Shown: positions 12,768 through 21,581 of the stretch, in pieces
How the letters are laid out: each line of letters starts with the position of its first letter
Numbering within the stretch: position 1 is the stretch's first letter
From: Pseudomonas sp. DG56-2
GTDB taxonomy: Bacteria; Pseudomonadota; Gammaproteobacteria; Pseudomonadales; Pseudomonadaceae
Assembly (NCBI RefSeq): GCF_004803755.1
Contig: NZ_CP032311.1
Span: 1-64,000, forward strand
DNA length: 64,000 bases
Direction of reading: 5' to 3'
The notes under the pieces: generated by a model
Seen by the model: the letters and a program-made list of their open reading frames with translations, nothing else
The model's database searches: none
Told to the model about the DNA's origin: nothing
Position numbers and translations under genes: made by a program

Positions 12768-13582
12768 TCGACCAACAATTCCTAGCGGTTGGATTGGGAG
12801 CGATCATTGGCGCTGTGTTGGCATTGACCGGTGCAGGAGGCGGAATTCTGGCCGTTCCACTGCTGGTCTTTGGCCTGGGGCTGACGATGGTGGAGGCTGC
12901 GCCAGTTGGATTGCTCGCCGTCGGCATGGCTGCGACTGTGGGCGCCGCATTGGGACTACGCCAAGGCGTGGTGCGCTACCGGGCGGCAGCGTTTGTGGCG
13001 GCTATCGGAGTCGCCGCTGCACCGTTGGGCTTGATGCTGGCGCATCAGCTTCCCAATGCACCGCTATCCCTGGCCTTTGCTGCAGTGCTGATTTACGCCT
13101 GCGGGCGCATGATACTCAAGGCTCGTCGTGAATTGCGCGGTGAGCCGCCATTGGGCAAGCGTACGGTCATGCCGTGTGTGCTCAACCCCTTGCAAGGGCG
13201 ACTGCGTTGGACCCTGCCATGTGCCCGGGCATTGGCAGTCACCGGCGCGTTGTCTGGCCTGCTCTCCGGTTTGCTTGGGGTCGGCGGTGGTTTTGTAATC
13301 ATCCCTGCACTGAGTCGCTACACCAACCTGGATATGAAAAGCATCGTCGCTACCTCGCTGGCCGTGATTGCTCTGGTATCTACCGGGAGCGTTGTTAGTG
13401 CCAGTGTGGCTGGTGTAATGCATTGGAGCGTCGGCGCACCCTTTGCGGCCGGTGCAATCGCAGGACTGCTGGTTGCCCGCCAGTTTGCCAGTCGTCTGGC
13501 GGGACCACGCTTGCAACAACTGTTTGCGGGTGTCGGGATCTGCGCGGCGTTGCTTCTTACAATCAAAACGTTGGGGGGCTAA
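12764..13582 (+). CDS. TauE/SafE (TSUP) family membrane protein, probable sulfite exporter
   Basis: This is a 272-residue polytopic membrane protein with about eight hydrophobic segments. It contains the paired Gly-rich motifs of the TSUP family: ALTGAGGGILAVPLLVFGLG near the N-terminus and LSGLLGVGGGFVIIPAL after the central loop. I chose the GTG at 12764, which overlaps the SQR stop (GTGA) and has AGAGG upstream. An in-frame ATG at 12722 would extend 42 bp into sqr. Next to SQR and a persulfide dioxygenase the likely cargo is sulfite or another small sulfur compound leaving the cell. It ends 5 bp from the convergent LysR gene. Confidence 0.87.
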   Translation: MIDQQFLAVGLGAIIGAVLALTGAGGGILAVPLLVFGLGLTMVEAAPVGLLAVGMAATVGAALGLRQGVVRYRAAAFVAAIGVAAAPLGLMLAHQLPNAPLSLAFAAVLIYACGRMILKARRELRGEPPLGKRTVMPCVLNPLQGRLRWTLPCARALAVTGALSGLLSGLLGVGGGFVIIPALSRYTNLDMKSIVATSLAVIALVSTGSVVSASVAGVMHWSVGAPFAAGAIAGLLVARQFASRLAGPRLQQLFAGVGICAALLLTIKTLGG

Positions 13583-13587
13583 GCCTC

Positions 13588-14475
13588 CTACTCCGCCAGC
13601 AAGGTGTCCTGCTCCTGAGCACATAACGCCAGGAGAAAATCCCACACTACGCGCAAGCGAACGGACTTGTGCAACTCGCGGCGGGTACAGATCCAATAGC
13701 TGCGTTGGATGGTTTCGCTGGGCAACACGCGTACCAGTGAAGGGTCTTGCTGGGCCATATAGTTGGGTAGCACGGCAATGCCCAACCCCGCACGGGCAGC
13801 CTGCTGCTGAGCGATCACGCTGGTGCTGCGAAACACCACGTTCGGTGCTCGGCAGAAACTGTTTAGAAACAGCAGTTCCTGGCTGAACAGCAGGTCGTCG
13901 ACGTAACCAATCCAGCTGTGTTTGGCCAGGTCCTCGCGGTGATGCAAGGTGGGCGCCTGGGCCAGGTATTCACGGCTGGCATAGAGCGCCAGGCGATAGT
14001 CGGTGAGTTTGCGGGTGATCAGCAGGTCAGCGTTGGGTCGTTCCAAATGGATGCTGATTTCAGCTTCTCGGTTAAGGATGCTGACAAATCGTGGCACCGC
14101 AACCAGTTCAACCTCCAGCCCGGGATAGCGTTCGAACAGGCTGCCCATTCGCGGGGTGAAGAACATGATACCGATGCCTTCGGTAACGCCCAGACGGATT
14201 TTCCCCAGAGGGGTGATGGCCTGAGTAATCTCCTCCTGGGCCAGTAGGGCAACGTTTTCCATGGCTTCGGCATGCTTGAGCAGGGCTTGCCCGGAGGGAG
14301 TCAGTTCGTAGCCCTGGGCGTGTTGGACGAACAGCGCGGTGCCGAGGCTCTGTTCGATGTTGTCGATATGCCGCGCGACCGTACTGTGGGTGGTATTCAG
14401 GCGCTTGGCTGCTGTCAGCAGACGCCCGCTGCGCTGCAACTCGAGAAAAAACCGCAGATCATTCCAGTCGAACAT
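13588..14475 (-). CDS. LysR family transcriptional regulator
   Basis: This is a 295-residue LysR-type regulator. The N-terminal winged helix-turn-helix (about 1-60) reads FDWNDLRFFLELQRSGRLLT followed by AAKRLNTTHSTVARHIDNIE. The remainder is the effector-binding domain. It is divergent from the GMC oxidoreductase and MFS transporter genes with a 137-bp shared promoter region, the standard arrangement for a regulator of the adjacent operon. The inducer is unknown. I could not pick a convincing T-N11-A operator by eye. Confidence 0.93.
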   Translation of the reverse strand: MFDWNDLRFFLELQRSGRLLTAAKRLNTTHSTVARHIDNIEQSLGTALFVQHAQGYELTPSGQALLKHAEAMENVALLAQEEITQAITPLGKIRLGVTEGIGIMFFTPRMGSLFERYPGLEVELVAVPRFVSILNREAEISIHLERPNADLLITRKLTDYRLALYASREYLAQAPTLHHREDLAKHSWIGYVDDLLFSQELLFLNSFCRAPNVVFRSTSVIAQQQAARAGLGIAVLPNYMAQQDPSLVRVLPSETIQRSYWICTRRELHKSVRLRVVWDFLLALCAQEQDTLLAE

Positions 14476-14612
14476 GCTTTTCCTTGTGAATCATGTGTTC
14501 ACGAACGTTGTGTTAAAACGCACAGCACTTGAGTGAAATCTAACGTTTTCATCTCGAAATTAATCAATAACATGGGTTGAGACAAGAATAATAATCAGGC
14601 GCGAGGTTGCCC

Positions 14613-16262
14613 ATGCCATCTGCCGATTTTCTCTACGACTATGTTGTGGTCGGTGCTGGTCCTGCTGGATGTCTTCTGGCCAATCGTTTGTCTGCTGATC
14701 CGACCTGCCGTGTTTTGTTGCTTGAGGCGGGAGGCAAAGACAACTATCCCTGGATCCACATTCCAGTGGGCTATCTGTATTGCATTGGTAACCCCCGTAC
14801 CGATTGGTGCTTCAAGACCGAAGCCCAGCCAGGCTTGCAAGGTCGGGCCTTGGGCTATCCCAGGGGCAAGGTGCTGGGCGGCTGTTCCTCGATCAACGGC
14901 ATGATCTACATGCGTGGGCAGGCGAGTGACTACGATCGCTGGGCTGAGCAAGGCAATGCCGGATGGGCGTGGAAAGATGTGTTACCGCTGTTCAAGGCCA
15001 GCGAAAAGCACTTTGCCGGTGCCAGTGAAGTGCATGGTGATGAAGGCGAGTGGCGCGTCGAGCAGCAGCGTTATTCCTGGCCGATTCTGGATGCCTTTCG
15101 TGAGGCGGCGGCGCAGAGTGGCATTGAGAGCGTGGCCGACTTCAACGGTGGCGATAACCAGGGTTGTGGATACTTTCAGGTTAACCAACGTTCCGGTGTG
15201 CGCTGGAACTCCGCCAAGGCCTTTTTACGTCCCGTACTGGCTCGCCCCAATCTGACTGTATTGACTGACGTATTGGTCGATCAGGTGGTTCTCGACGCAG
15301 GTCGCGCCTCTGCGGTAAAAGCGCGCTGGCGCGGCGAGTGGCAGCACTTCAATGCCCGTCGCGAGATCATCCTGTGTGCAGGGTCAGTGGGTTCTCCCGG
15401 CATTCTGCAACGTTCAGGCATCGGCCCGCGGGCTTTGCTTGAGAGCCTGGGGATAACTGTTCGTCATGAATTGTCGGGCGTGGGTGGCAACCTGCAGGAC
15501 CACCTGCAACTGCGCCTGATCTATCAGGTCGATGGCGCACGCACGCTCAACCAGGTCGCTAATAGTGCCTGGGGCAAGCTGGGTATGGGCGTGCGCTACC
15601 TGTACGACCGCAGCGGACCGCTAGCCATGGCACCGAGCCAGTTGGGAGCATTTGTACGCTCTGGGCCGGAACAAGCCTCCGCCAACCTTCAATACCATGT
15701 TCAACCGCTGTCACTTGAGCGCTTTGGCGAGCCGTTGCATCAGTTTCCAGCGTTCACGGCTTCGGTCTGCAATCTACGCCCGTCCAGCCGTGGACGTATC
15801 GATATCCGCTCGGCCAACCCGGACGATGCGCCGCTGATCGATCCTAATTACCTGAGTGACCCTGAGGATCTGCGGGTTGCCGCCCAGGCCATACGCATCA
15901 CTCGCAAGATCGTCCAGGCCCCTGCCCTGGCTGCGTTCAATCCTCGTGAGTACCTACCTGGGGCCGATTTGCACAGCGAAGAGCAACTACATGAAGCTGC
16001 CGGACGAATTGGCACCACCATTTTTCATCCGGCGGGTACCTGCCGGATGGGTAACGGTGCATTGGATGTGGTCGACGAGCAATTACGCGTGCACGGCGTA
16101 CCGGGGCTGCGTATCGCTGACGCCTCGATCATGCCGCAGATTGTGTCCGGCAATACCTGTTCGCCCACCTTGATGATCGCTGAAAAAGCGGCGCAATTGA
16201 TTACACGGGGGAAGTTATCCACAACGCGGATCGACGAAGAAAACGCAATACCGACGCCCTGA
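14613..16262 (+). CDS. GMC family FAD-dependent oxidoreductase (choline dehydrogenase-like)
   Basis: This 549-residue flavoprotein dehydrogenase or oxidase acts on an alcohol. It shows the N-terminal Rossmann FAD motif VVGAGPAGCLLANRLSAD, the GMC signature GGCSSINGMIYMRGQASDYD (about 90) and the C-terminal catalytic His region HPAGTCRMG followed by NTCSPTLMIAEKAA. The ATG at 14613 has GCGAGG 6 bp upstream; a TTG two codons earlier is less likely. The MFS gene follows after 102 bp. General GMC enzymes oxidise many alcohols, and no betaine genes are nearby, so choline is not implied. A perfect DnaA box overlaps its 3' end. Confidence 0.92.
   Translation: MPSADFLYDYVVVGAGPAGCLLANRLSADPTCRVLLLEAGGKDNYPWIHIPVGYLYCIGNPRTDWCFKTEAQPGLQGRALGYPRGKVLGGCSSINGMIYMRGQASDYDRWAEQGNAGWAWKDVLPLFKASEKHFAGASEVHGDEGEWRVEQQRYSWPILDAFREAAAQSGIESVADFNGGDNQGCGYFQVNQRSGVRWNSAKAFLRPVLARPNLTVLTDVLVDQVVLDAGRASAVKARWRGEWQHFNARREIILCAGSVGSPGILQRSGIGPRALLESLGITVRHELSGVGGNLQDHLQLRLIYQVDGARTLNQVANSAWGKLGMGVRYLYDRSGPLAMAPSQLGAFVRSGPEQASANLQYHVQPLSLERFGEPLHQFPAFTASVCNLRPSSRGRIDIRSANPDDAPLIDPNYLSDPEDLRVAAQAIRITRKIVQAPALAAFNPREYLPGADLHSEEQLHEAAGRIGTTIFHPAGTCRMGNGALDVVDEQLRVHGVPGLRIADASIMPQIVSGNTCSPTLMIAEKAAQLITRGKLSTTRIDEENAIPTP
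16215..16223 (+). promoter_or_regulatory. Perfect DnaA box (first of the 16-33 kb cluster)
   Basis: TTATCCACA near the 3' end of the GMC oxidoreductase gene. Confidence 0.55.
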
Positions 16263-16364
16263 CCCAAGGGTGCGTAGCAATAACGACGCGGGCCGCGGTC
16301 TGCCTGCGTCGACAGTGGAACAACAAGAATAATCACTGGGGCCTTGAGGCCGAGGACAGCAACG

Positions 16365-17987
16365 ATGTCGGATTACATTCAGGAGCAGGGCGCCGCAACG
16401 GTCAGCAATAGTCGCCGTGAAGAGCGCAAGATCATTTTCGCGTCATCCCTCGGGACGGTTTTTGAGTGGTATGACTTTTTTCTCTATGGGGCACTGGCCG
16501 CGGTCATCAGCAAGCAGTTCTTCGCCGGGGTGAACGATACCACTGCCTTTATCTTCGCTTTGATGGCCTTTGCTGCGGGCTTTTTGGTCCGACCATTCGG
16601 GGCGCTGGTGTTCGGTCGCCTGGGTGACATGATTGGGCGCAAGTACACCTTTCTGGTAACCATCGTACTGATGGGACTGTCCACTTTTGCAGTAGGCCTG
16701 TTACCGACGTACGCCAGCATTGGTATCGCCGCACCGATCATCCTGGTGATTCTGCGGATGCTTCAAGGCCTGGCCCTGGGCGGTGAGTATGGCGGTGCGG
16801 CGACTTATGTAGCCGAGCATGCGCCACCCGGAAAGCGTGGTTTCCATACCGGCTTCATCCAGTCCACAGCGACACTTGGTTTGTTGTTGTCGCTGCTGGT
16901 TGTGTTGGGTAGTCGATATATCAGCGGCGACCAGTTTGAAGTTTGGGGATGGCGCCTGCCGTTTCTGTTGTCGATCGTGTTGTTGGCGATCTCAACCTGG
17001 ATCCGCATGAGCATGCATGAGTCGCCGGCTTTCGTGAAAATGAAGGCACAAGGCAAAACCAGCAAGGCACCGATTCGTGAGTCCTTTGGTTCCTGGGCAA
17101 ACCTCAAGGTCGTTCTCACTGCATTGTTCAGTATCAACGCCGGGCAAGCGGTGACCTTCTACACCGCACAGTTCTATGTCCTGTTCTTCCTTACCCAGAT
17201 GTTGAAGATGGACCCGGCGCAGGCCAATACATTGCTGATCATCAGTGTGGTCATCGGCGCACCGTTCTTTGTATTTTTCGGCTGGCTATCGGACCGCATC
17301 GGGCGTAAGCCTATCCTGATGCTCGGCCTGCTTTTGGCGACTGTGCTGTACTTCCCACTGTTCAAAGCCCTGAGTCACTACGCCAACCCGCAGATTGATA
17401 TGGCCAGCCGCCAGGCACCTATTGTGGTCATGGCCGACCCGCAAAGCTGCACGTTCCAATTCGACCCGGTAGGTAAGGCTCGATTCGATAGCCCGTGCGA
17501 CAAGGTGAAGACATTCCTGGTCAAACAAGGCCTGCCGTACAGTTCGGAATCTGTCGCTGCCGGTAGCGAAGTGGTTGTTACCGTGGGTGACCAGCGCATC
17601 GATGGCTTCGATGAAGTGGCGTTGCGAGCTGCGATCGACAAGGCGGGTTATCCGGCCAAGGCAGACCCAGCGAACGTGAACGAAACGATGGTAGTGGCGC
17701 TTATCGTAGCGATGATTCTGATTGCCACTATGACCTATGGTCCTTTGGCAGCGGTGATGGTCGAACTGTTCCCGACGCGCATCCGCTACACCTCGATGTC
17801 CCTGCCCTATCACATCGGCAATGGTTGGTTCGGCGGCTTCCTGCCTACCGTATCGTTTGCGTTGGTGGTGTATACCGGAGATATCTTCTACGGCCTGTGG
17901 TACCCGGTACTGATCACGGGTATCAGCCTGGTGGTCGGGTTGTTCTGCCTGAAAGAAACCCGAGATGTGGACATCGATAAGGTCTGA
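16365..17987 (+). CDS. MFS transporter, metabolite:H+ symporter (MHS) type, with periplasmic insert
   Basis: This is a 540-residue major facilitator of the MHS family. It has the N-terminal FEWYDFFLYG motif, the loop GRLGDMIGRKYTF, the ALGGEYGGAATYVAEHAP segment and the second-half loop LSDRIGRKPILMLG. It is longer than the usual 430-450 residues because of a hydrophilic insert of about 95 residues (about 340-440) containing two cysteines (PQSCTF and SPCDKV). I infer that this insert lies on the periplasmic side between late helices. The ATG at 16365 has GAGGAC upstream. It is the probable uptake system for the substrate of the preceding GMC enzyme; the substrate is not known. A strong terminator follows. 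Confidence 0.9.
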   Translation: MSDYIQEQGAATVSNSRREERKIIFASSLGTVFEWYDFFLYGALAAVISKQFFAGVNDTTAFIFALMAFAAGFLVRPFGALVFGRLGDMIGRKYTFLVTIVLMGLSTFAVGLLPTYASIGIAAPIILVILRMLQGLALGGEYGGAATYVAEHAPPGKRGFHTGFIQSTATLGLLLSLLVVLGSRYISGDQFEVWGWRLPFLLSIVLLAISTWIRMSMHESPAFVKMKAQGKTSKAPIRESFGSWANLKVVLTALFSINAGQAVTFYTAQFYVLFFLTQMLKMDPAQANTLLIISVVIGAPFFVFFGWLSDRIGRKPILMLGLLLATVLYFPLFKALSHYANPQIDMASRQAPIVVMADPQSCTFQFDPVGKARFDSPCDKVKTFLVKQGLPYSSESVAAGSEVVVTVGDQRIDGFDEVALRAAIDKAGYPAKADPANVNETMVVALIVAMILIATMTYGPLAAVMVELFPTRIRYTSMSLPYHIGNGWFGGFLPTVSFALVVYTGDIFYGLWYPVLITGISLVVGLFCLKETRDVDIDKV

Positions 17988-18001
17988 CGTTCCACGGGCA
18001 T

Positions 18002-18029
18002 AAAAAACCGGCTAAGCGCCGGTTTTTTT
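18002..18029 (+). terminator. Rho-independent terminator after the MFS gene
   Basis: A-rich tract, stem CCGGC/GCCGG with loop TAAGC, then seven T. The A and T tracts make it usable in both directions, so it could also end transcription from the convergent plsC operon. Confidence 0.9.
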
Positions 18030-18030
18030 A

Positions 18031-18157
18031 TGCCAAGGAAAAACTTATGCACGATTTTCAAAAAACAGTCATACACGCAAATAAGTAATTAAATTAATGA
18101 CTTAGCAATGTTTTTAGCGAAAGATCCAAATACTGTACACAAGTTATCCACAGATCG
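18031..18157. other. AT-rich intergenic stretch with a DnaA box
   Basis: This 127-bp gap between the MFS terminator and the end of plsC has no gene. It contains a distinctly AT-rich run (18070-18120) and then a perfect DnaA box at 18144-18152, 30-70 bp away. That is the arrangement of an unwinding element next to a DnaA box, although only one perfect box is present. Confidence 0.45.
18144..18152 (+). promoter_or_regulatory. Perfect DnaA box, intergenic
   Basis: TTATCCACA beside the AT-rich tract downstream of plsC. Confidence 0.6.
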
Positions 18158-18928
18158 TCAGGCAATGCTCTGGGCCGCATCAGGCGCCGCTGTAGGCAAT
18201 GATCCCATTGCCCGTTGAGTCTGTTCGTTCCAGGCCGCCGCCCGGTCGTTCAGCTCGGCAATGGCACGGGGACCGGTACCCTCAGCGTACATAGGGGCCC
18301 CAATCACTACCTCGATAGTACCGGCGCGCTTGTTCCATCCCTGCTTTGGCCAGAACTTGCCAGCATTGTGAGCGATAGGCAGAACAGGCAGGCCGGCGTT
18401 CACTGCCAAGGCGGTACCACCACGGGAGAACTTGCCGATCTGGCCGAATGGCACACGGGTACCTTCCGGGAAAATCAGTACCCAAACACCGTCCTTGAGC
18501 AATTTGTCGCCTTCGCTGGCAACCTGCCGCAGTGCAGCCTTGGGGTTGTCACGGTCAATGGCGATGGGGCGCAACATAGCCATGGCCCAGCCGAAAAACG
18601 GCACGTAGAGCAGCTCACGCTTGAGCACCTGGCTCAACGGTGAAAAATAGGCAGACAGGAAGAAGGTTTCCCAGGTGCTCTGGTGATTGGAAAGGATCAC
18701 ACAAGGTTGTTTGGGGATGTTTTCAGCCCCGCTGACCTTGACCTTGATGTTCAGAAAAACCCGTGCCAGGACCAAGGCGAAACGGCACCAGTAGACATTG
18801 ATGAAGCGATAACGAGCGCTGAATGGTAGAAACGGCGCGATAAAAAAGCTCAGGGTGCACCACAGCAAAGAGCTGGTACCCAGCAGCAGGTAAAAAAGAA
18901 AAATTCTGATCGCCTGCAGGATCGACAT
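18158..18928 (-). CDS. plsC: 1-acyl-sn-glycerol-3-phosphate acyltransferase (PlsC/HdtS)
   Basis: This inner-membrane enzyme acylates lysophosphatidic acid to phosphatidic acid in phospholipid synthesis. The 256 residues have an N-terminal membrane segment (about 5-35), the acyltransferase motif I as NHQSTWETFF (Glu where many relatives have Asp) and motif III FPEGTR. The P. fluorescens orthologue at this position was named HdtS and reported to yield acyl-homoserine lactones as well as having LPA acyltransferase activity; the lipid role is the safer call. It is last in the leftward set glyQ-glyS-gmhB-plsC, with a REP-like hairpin before it. Confidence 0.93.
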   Translation of the reverse strand: MSILQAIRIFLFYLLLGTSSLLWCTLSFFIAPFLPFSARYRFINVYWCRFALVLARVFLNIKVKVSGAENIPKQPCVILSNHQSTWETFFLSAYFSPLSQVLKRELLYVPFFGWAMAMLRPIAIDRDNPKAALRQVASEGDKLLKDGVWVLIFPEGTRVPFGQIGKFSRGGTALAVNAGLPVLPIAHNAGKFWPKQGWNKRAGTIEVVIGAPMYAEGTGPRAIAELNDRAAAWNEQTQRAMGSLPTAAPDAAQSIA

Positions 18929-18944
18929 AGCGGCATGTACCGTT

Positions 18945-18958
18945 GCGGGCTTGCCCGC
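18945..18958. repeat. REP-like hairpin between gmhB and plsC
   Basis: GCGGGCTTGCCCGC is a compact palindrome matching the core of Pseudomonas REP elements. It lies in the 61-bp gap between gmhB and plsC. Confidence 0.6.
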
Positions 18959-18989
18959 CTAGTAAAAGTGCGCCTGGGTTGTAGGCGTA

Positions 18990-19523
18990 CTATTTGTGGA
19001 TAAGTTCTCTGGAGATGGCTGCCAGATCATCGAAAATCAATGTTCCTTGCGGAATTCCCTTGCTCAGGGTCTTCTCACCTTTTCCGGTTTTTACCAGAAT
19101 CGGTTGAGCATCGACGGTCAATGCGGCTTCCAGGTCACCCTTACTGTCACCAACAAACCATACGCCAGCCAGATCAACCTGGTAATGCGCGGCGATGGTT
19201 TGCAGCATGCCCGGCTGTGGCTTGCGGCAATCGCAGCCTTCATCCGGGCCGTGAGGGCAATAGACGATGAGGCCAACCTCGCCCCCCTGCTCCGCCACTA
19301 GCATGCGCAGGCGCGCATGCATGGCCTCCAGGGTTGCCAGGTCGTAGTAACCGCGAGCGATGCCGGACTGGTTGGTGGCAACTGCCACCGTCCAGCCGGC
19401 CTTGCTCAACTGCGCGATGGCCTCGATCGAACCCGGGATCGGTATCCACTCGTCCAGCGACTTGATGTAGGCGTCGGAGTCCTGGTTGATTACTCCGTCC
19501 CGATCGAGAATCAGCAGCTTCAA
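18990..19523 (-). CDS. gmhB: D-glycero-beta-D-manno-heptose-1,7-bisphosphate 7-phosphatase
   Basis: This HAD-superfamily phosphatase makes heptose-1-phosphate for the ADP-heptose used in the LPS inner core. The 177 residues begin with the nucleophile motif DRDGVINQDSD and include the zinc-binding loop CPHGPDEGCDCRKPQPGM (Cys/His ligands) and the motif-IV region GDSKGDLEAA. It starts 3 bp downstream of the glyS stop, so the two are almost certainly co-transcribed. Its last codons coincide with a perfect DnaA box. Confidence 0.95.
   Translation of the reverse strand: MKLLILDRDGVINQDSDAYIKSLDEWIPIPGSIEAIAQLSKAGWTVAVATNQSGIARGYYDLATLEAMHARLRMLVAEQGGEVGLIVYCPHGPDEGCDCRKPQPGMLQTIAAHYQVDLAGVWFVGDSKGDLEAALTVDAQPILVKTGKGEKTLSKGIPQGTLIFDDLAAISRELIHK
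18995..19003 (-). promoter_or_regulatory. Perfect DnaA box at the 3' end of gmhB
   Basis: TGTGGATAA on the + strand; it encodes the final Leu-Ile-His residues of GmhB. Confidence 0.55.
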
Positions 19524-19526
19524 AAC

Positions 19527-21581
19527 TTACCCCAGCAGCGAAATGTCGGCTACGCCCAGAAACAGACCGCGCAGGCGGCTGAGCAAGGCATAACGGTTGG
19601 CTCGTACATTGGCATCATCGGCGTTGACCATCACGGCCTCGAAGAAGGCATCGACCGGTTCACGCAGAGCTGCCAGACGTGCCAGCGATTCACTGTACTG
19701 ACGCGCAGCGGCCATGGGTTGCACAGCCTGATCAGCTTGCTGGATCGCCGAGTACAGAGAGAACTCATTGGCATTGTCGAAGTACTTCGGCTCGACCGTA
19801 GTGGCCACAGCACCTTCGGCCTTGCTCAACAGGTTCGAAACACGCTTGTTCACGGCGGCCAGGGCAGCGGCTTCCGGCAATTGACGGAAAGCCTGTACAG
19901 CCTGCACGCGCTGGTCGAAGTCCAGAGCTGAACCCGGCTTGAGCGCACGTACCGACAGGTAAGTGGCCACATCGATGCCTTCGTCTTCATAACGAGCACG
20001 CAGACGGTCGAAGACAAACTCCAGTACCTGCTCAGCCAGGCCTGCAGCTTTGACCTTGGCGCCGAACTGGGTCACGGCGAAACTCACCGCTTCGCTCAGG
20101 TCCAGGTCCAGTTGCTTGTCGATCAGGATGCGCAGTACACCCAGCGCTGCACGACGCAGCGCATAAGGGTCTTTGCTGCCGGTCGGGAGCATGCCGATAC
20201 CGAAGATACCGACCAGAGTGTCGAGCTTGTCCGCGATGGCCACAGCCGCACCGGTCAAGGTCGTCGGCAATTCAGCGCCGGCACCGCGCGGCATGTACTG
20301 CTCATTGAGGGCCAGGGCGACATCTTGCGGCTCGCCATCATTGAGGGCGTAGTAATAGCCGGCAACGCCCTGCATTTCAGGGAATTCGCCGACCATTTCG
20401 GAGGCCAGGTCGCACTTGGACAACAAGCCGGCACGGGATGCGCGCTGGGCGTCACCGCCAATACGGGGGGCGATGAACGCGGCCAGTTTGGCAACACGCT
20501 CGGCCTTGTCGAAGACGCTGCCCAATTGAGCCTGGAACACCACATTCTTCAGGCGTTCGTTGAAGCTTTCCAGAGGCTGCTTCTTGTCCTGCTTGAAGAA
20601 GAACTCGGCGTCGGTCAGGCGTGGGCGTACAACCTTCTCGTTACCTTCGATGATCTGCTTCGGATCGCGGCTTTCGACGTTGGCCACGGTAATGAAGCGC
20701 GGCAGCAGTTTGCCGTCCACGTCCAGCAGGCAGAAGTATTTCTGGTTGTCCTGCATGGTGGTGATCAGGGCTTCCTGCGGTACTTCAAGGAAGCGCTCCT
20801 CAAACGAGCAAACCAGCGGCACCGGCCATTCGACCAGTGCAGTCACCTCGTCGAGCAGGGCCGGTGGCACGATCGCGGTGCCTTCCTGCTGCAGGGCGAG
20901 CTCAGCGGTACGCTTGCTGATGATTTCACGGCGCTCGGCGAAGTCGGCCAGCACGTAGGCTTTGCGCAGGTCTTCGAGATAGTTCGCCGGGGCGCTGATG
21001 CGCACGTCTTCCGGGTGGTGGAAGCGGTGGCCACGAGAGTCACGGCCAGCTTTCTGGGCGAGGATAGTGCAGTCGATGACGTTGTCGCCCAGGAGCATTA
21101 CCAGCCATTGGGTCGGACGCACGAACTCTTCCTTGCGAGCACCCCAGCGCATGCGCTTGGGGATTGGCAGGTCGTTCAGCGAATCTTCGACGATGGTTGG
21201 CAGTAGGCTGGCGGTAGCCTTGCCCGGAATATGCTGGGAGAAGCGTAGCTTCGGGCCGCTCTGATCGATTTCCGCCAGGTCTACGCCGCACTTCTTGGCG
21301 AAGCCGAGGGCTGCCTGGGTCGGATTGCCTTCAGCATCGAACGCCGCCTGGCGGGGAGGCCCGTCGACATTGATGCTGCGATCTGGCTGCTGGGTATCCA
21401 GCTGGCGAATCAGCACGGCCAGACGACGCGGCGCGGCGTAGACCTTTTTGTCGGTGTAGTTCAAGCCAGCAGCCTGCAGGCCTTTTTCGATACCGGCAAG
21501 AAAAGCGTCGGCCAGGGCGCTCAGGGCTTTTGGCGGCAGTTCTTCGGTGCCCAGTTCAACCAGGAAATCTTGAGCACTCAT
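19527..21581 (-). CDS. glyS: Glycyl-tRNA synthetase beta subunit
   Basis: This is the beta subunit of the alpha2beta2 bacterial glycyl-tRNA synthetase, carrying tRNA-binding and HD-like domains. The 684 residues match the family. It begins [20 protein letters not shown], the diagnostic N-terminus, and contains the [21 protein letters not shown] region. Its ATG overlaps the glyQ stop by 4 bp (ATGA), giving coupled synthesis of the two subunits. gmhB follows 3 bp later. Confidence 0.98.
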   Translation of the reverse strand: MSAQDFLVELGTEELPPKALSALADAFLAGIEKGLQAAGLNYTDKKVYAAPRRLAVLIRQLDTQQPDRSINVDGPPRQAAFDAEGNPTQAALGFAKKCGVDLAEIDQSGPKLRFSQHIPGKATASLLPTIVEDSLNDLPIPKRMRWGARKEEFVRPTQWLVMLLGDNVIDCTILAQKAGRDSRGHRFHHPEDVRISAPANYLEDLRKAYVLADFAERREIISKRTAELALQQEGTAIVPPALLDEVTALVEWPVPLVCSFEERFLEVPQEALITTMQDNQKYFCLLDVDGKLLPRFITVANVESRDPKQIIEGNEKVVRPRLTDAEFFFKQDKKQPLESFNERLKNVVFQAQLGSVFDKAERVAKLAAFIAPRIGGDAQRASRAGLLSKCDLASEMVGEFPEMQGVAGYYYALNDGEPQDVALALNEQYMPRGAGAELPTTLTGAAVAIADKLDTLVGIFGIGMLPTGSKDPYALRRAALGVLRILIDKQLDLDLSEAVSFAVTQFGAKVKAAGLAEQVLEFVFDRLRARYEDEGIDVATYLSVRALKPGSALDFDQRVQAVQAFRQLPEAAALAAVNKRVSNLLSKAEGAVATTVEPKYFDNANEFSLYSAIQQADQAVQPMAAARQYSESLARLAALREPVDAFFEAVMVNADDANVRANRYALLSRLRGLFLGVADISLLG

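Noticed and set aside
20112..21206. 364-codon open frame opposite glyS
   Set aside because: Antisense shadow of glyS.
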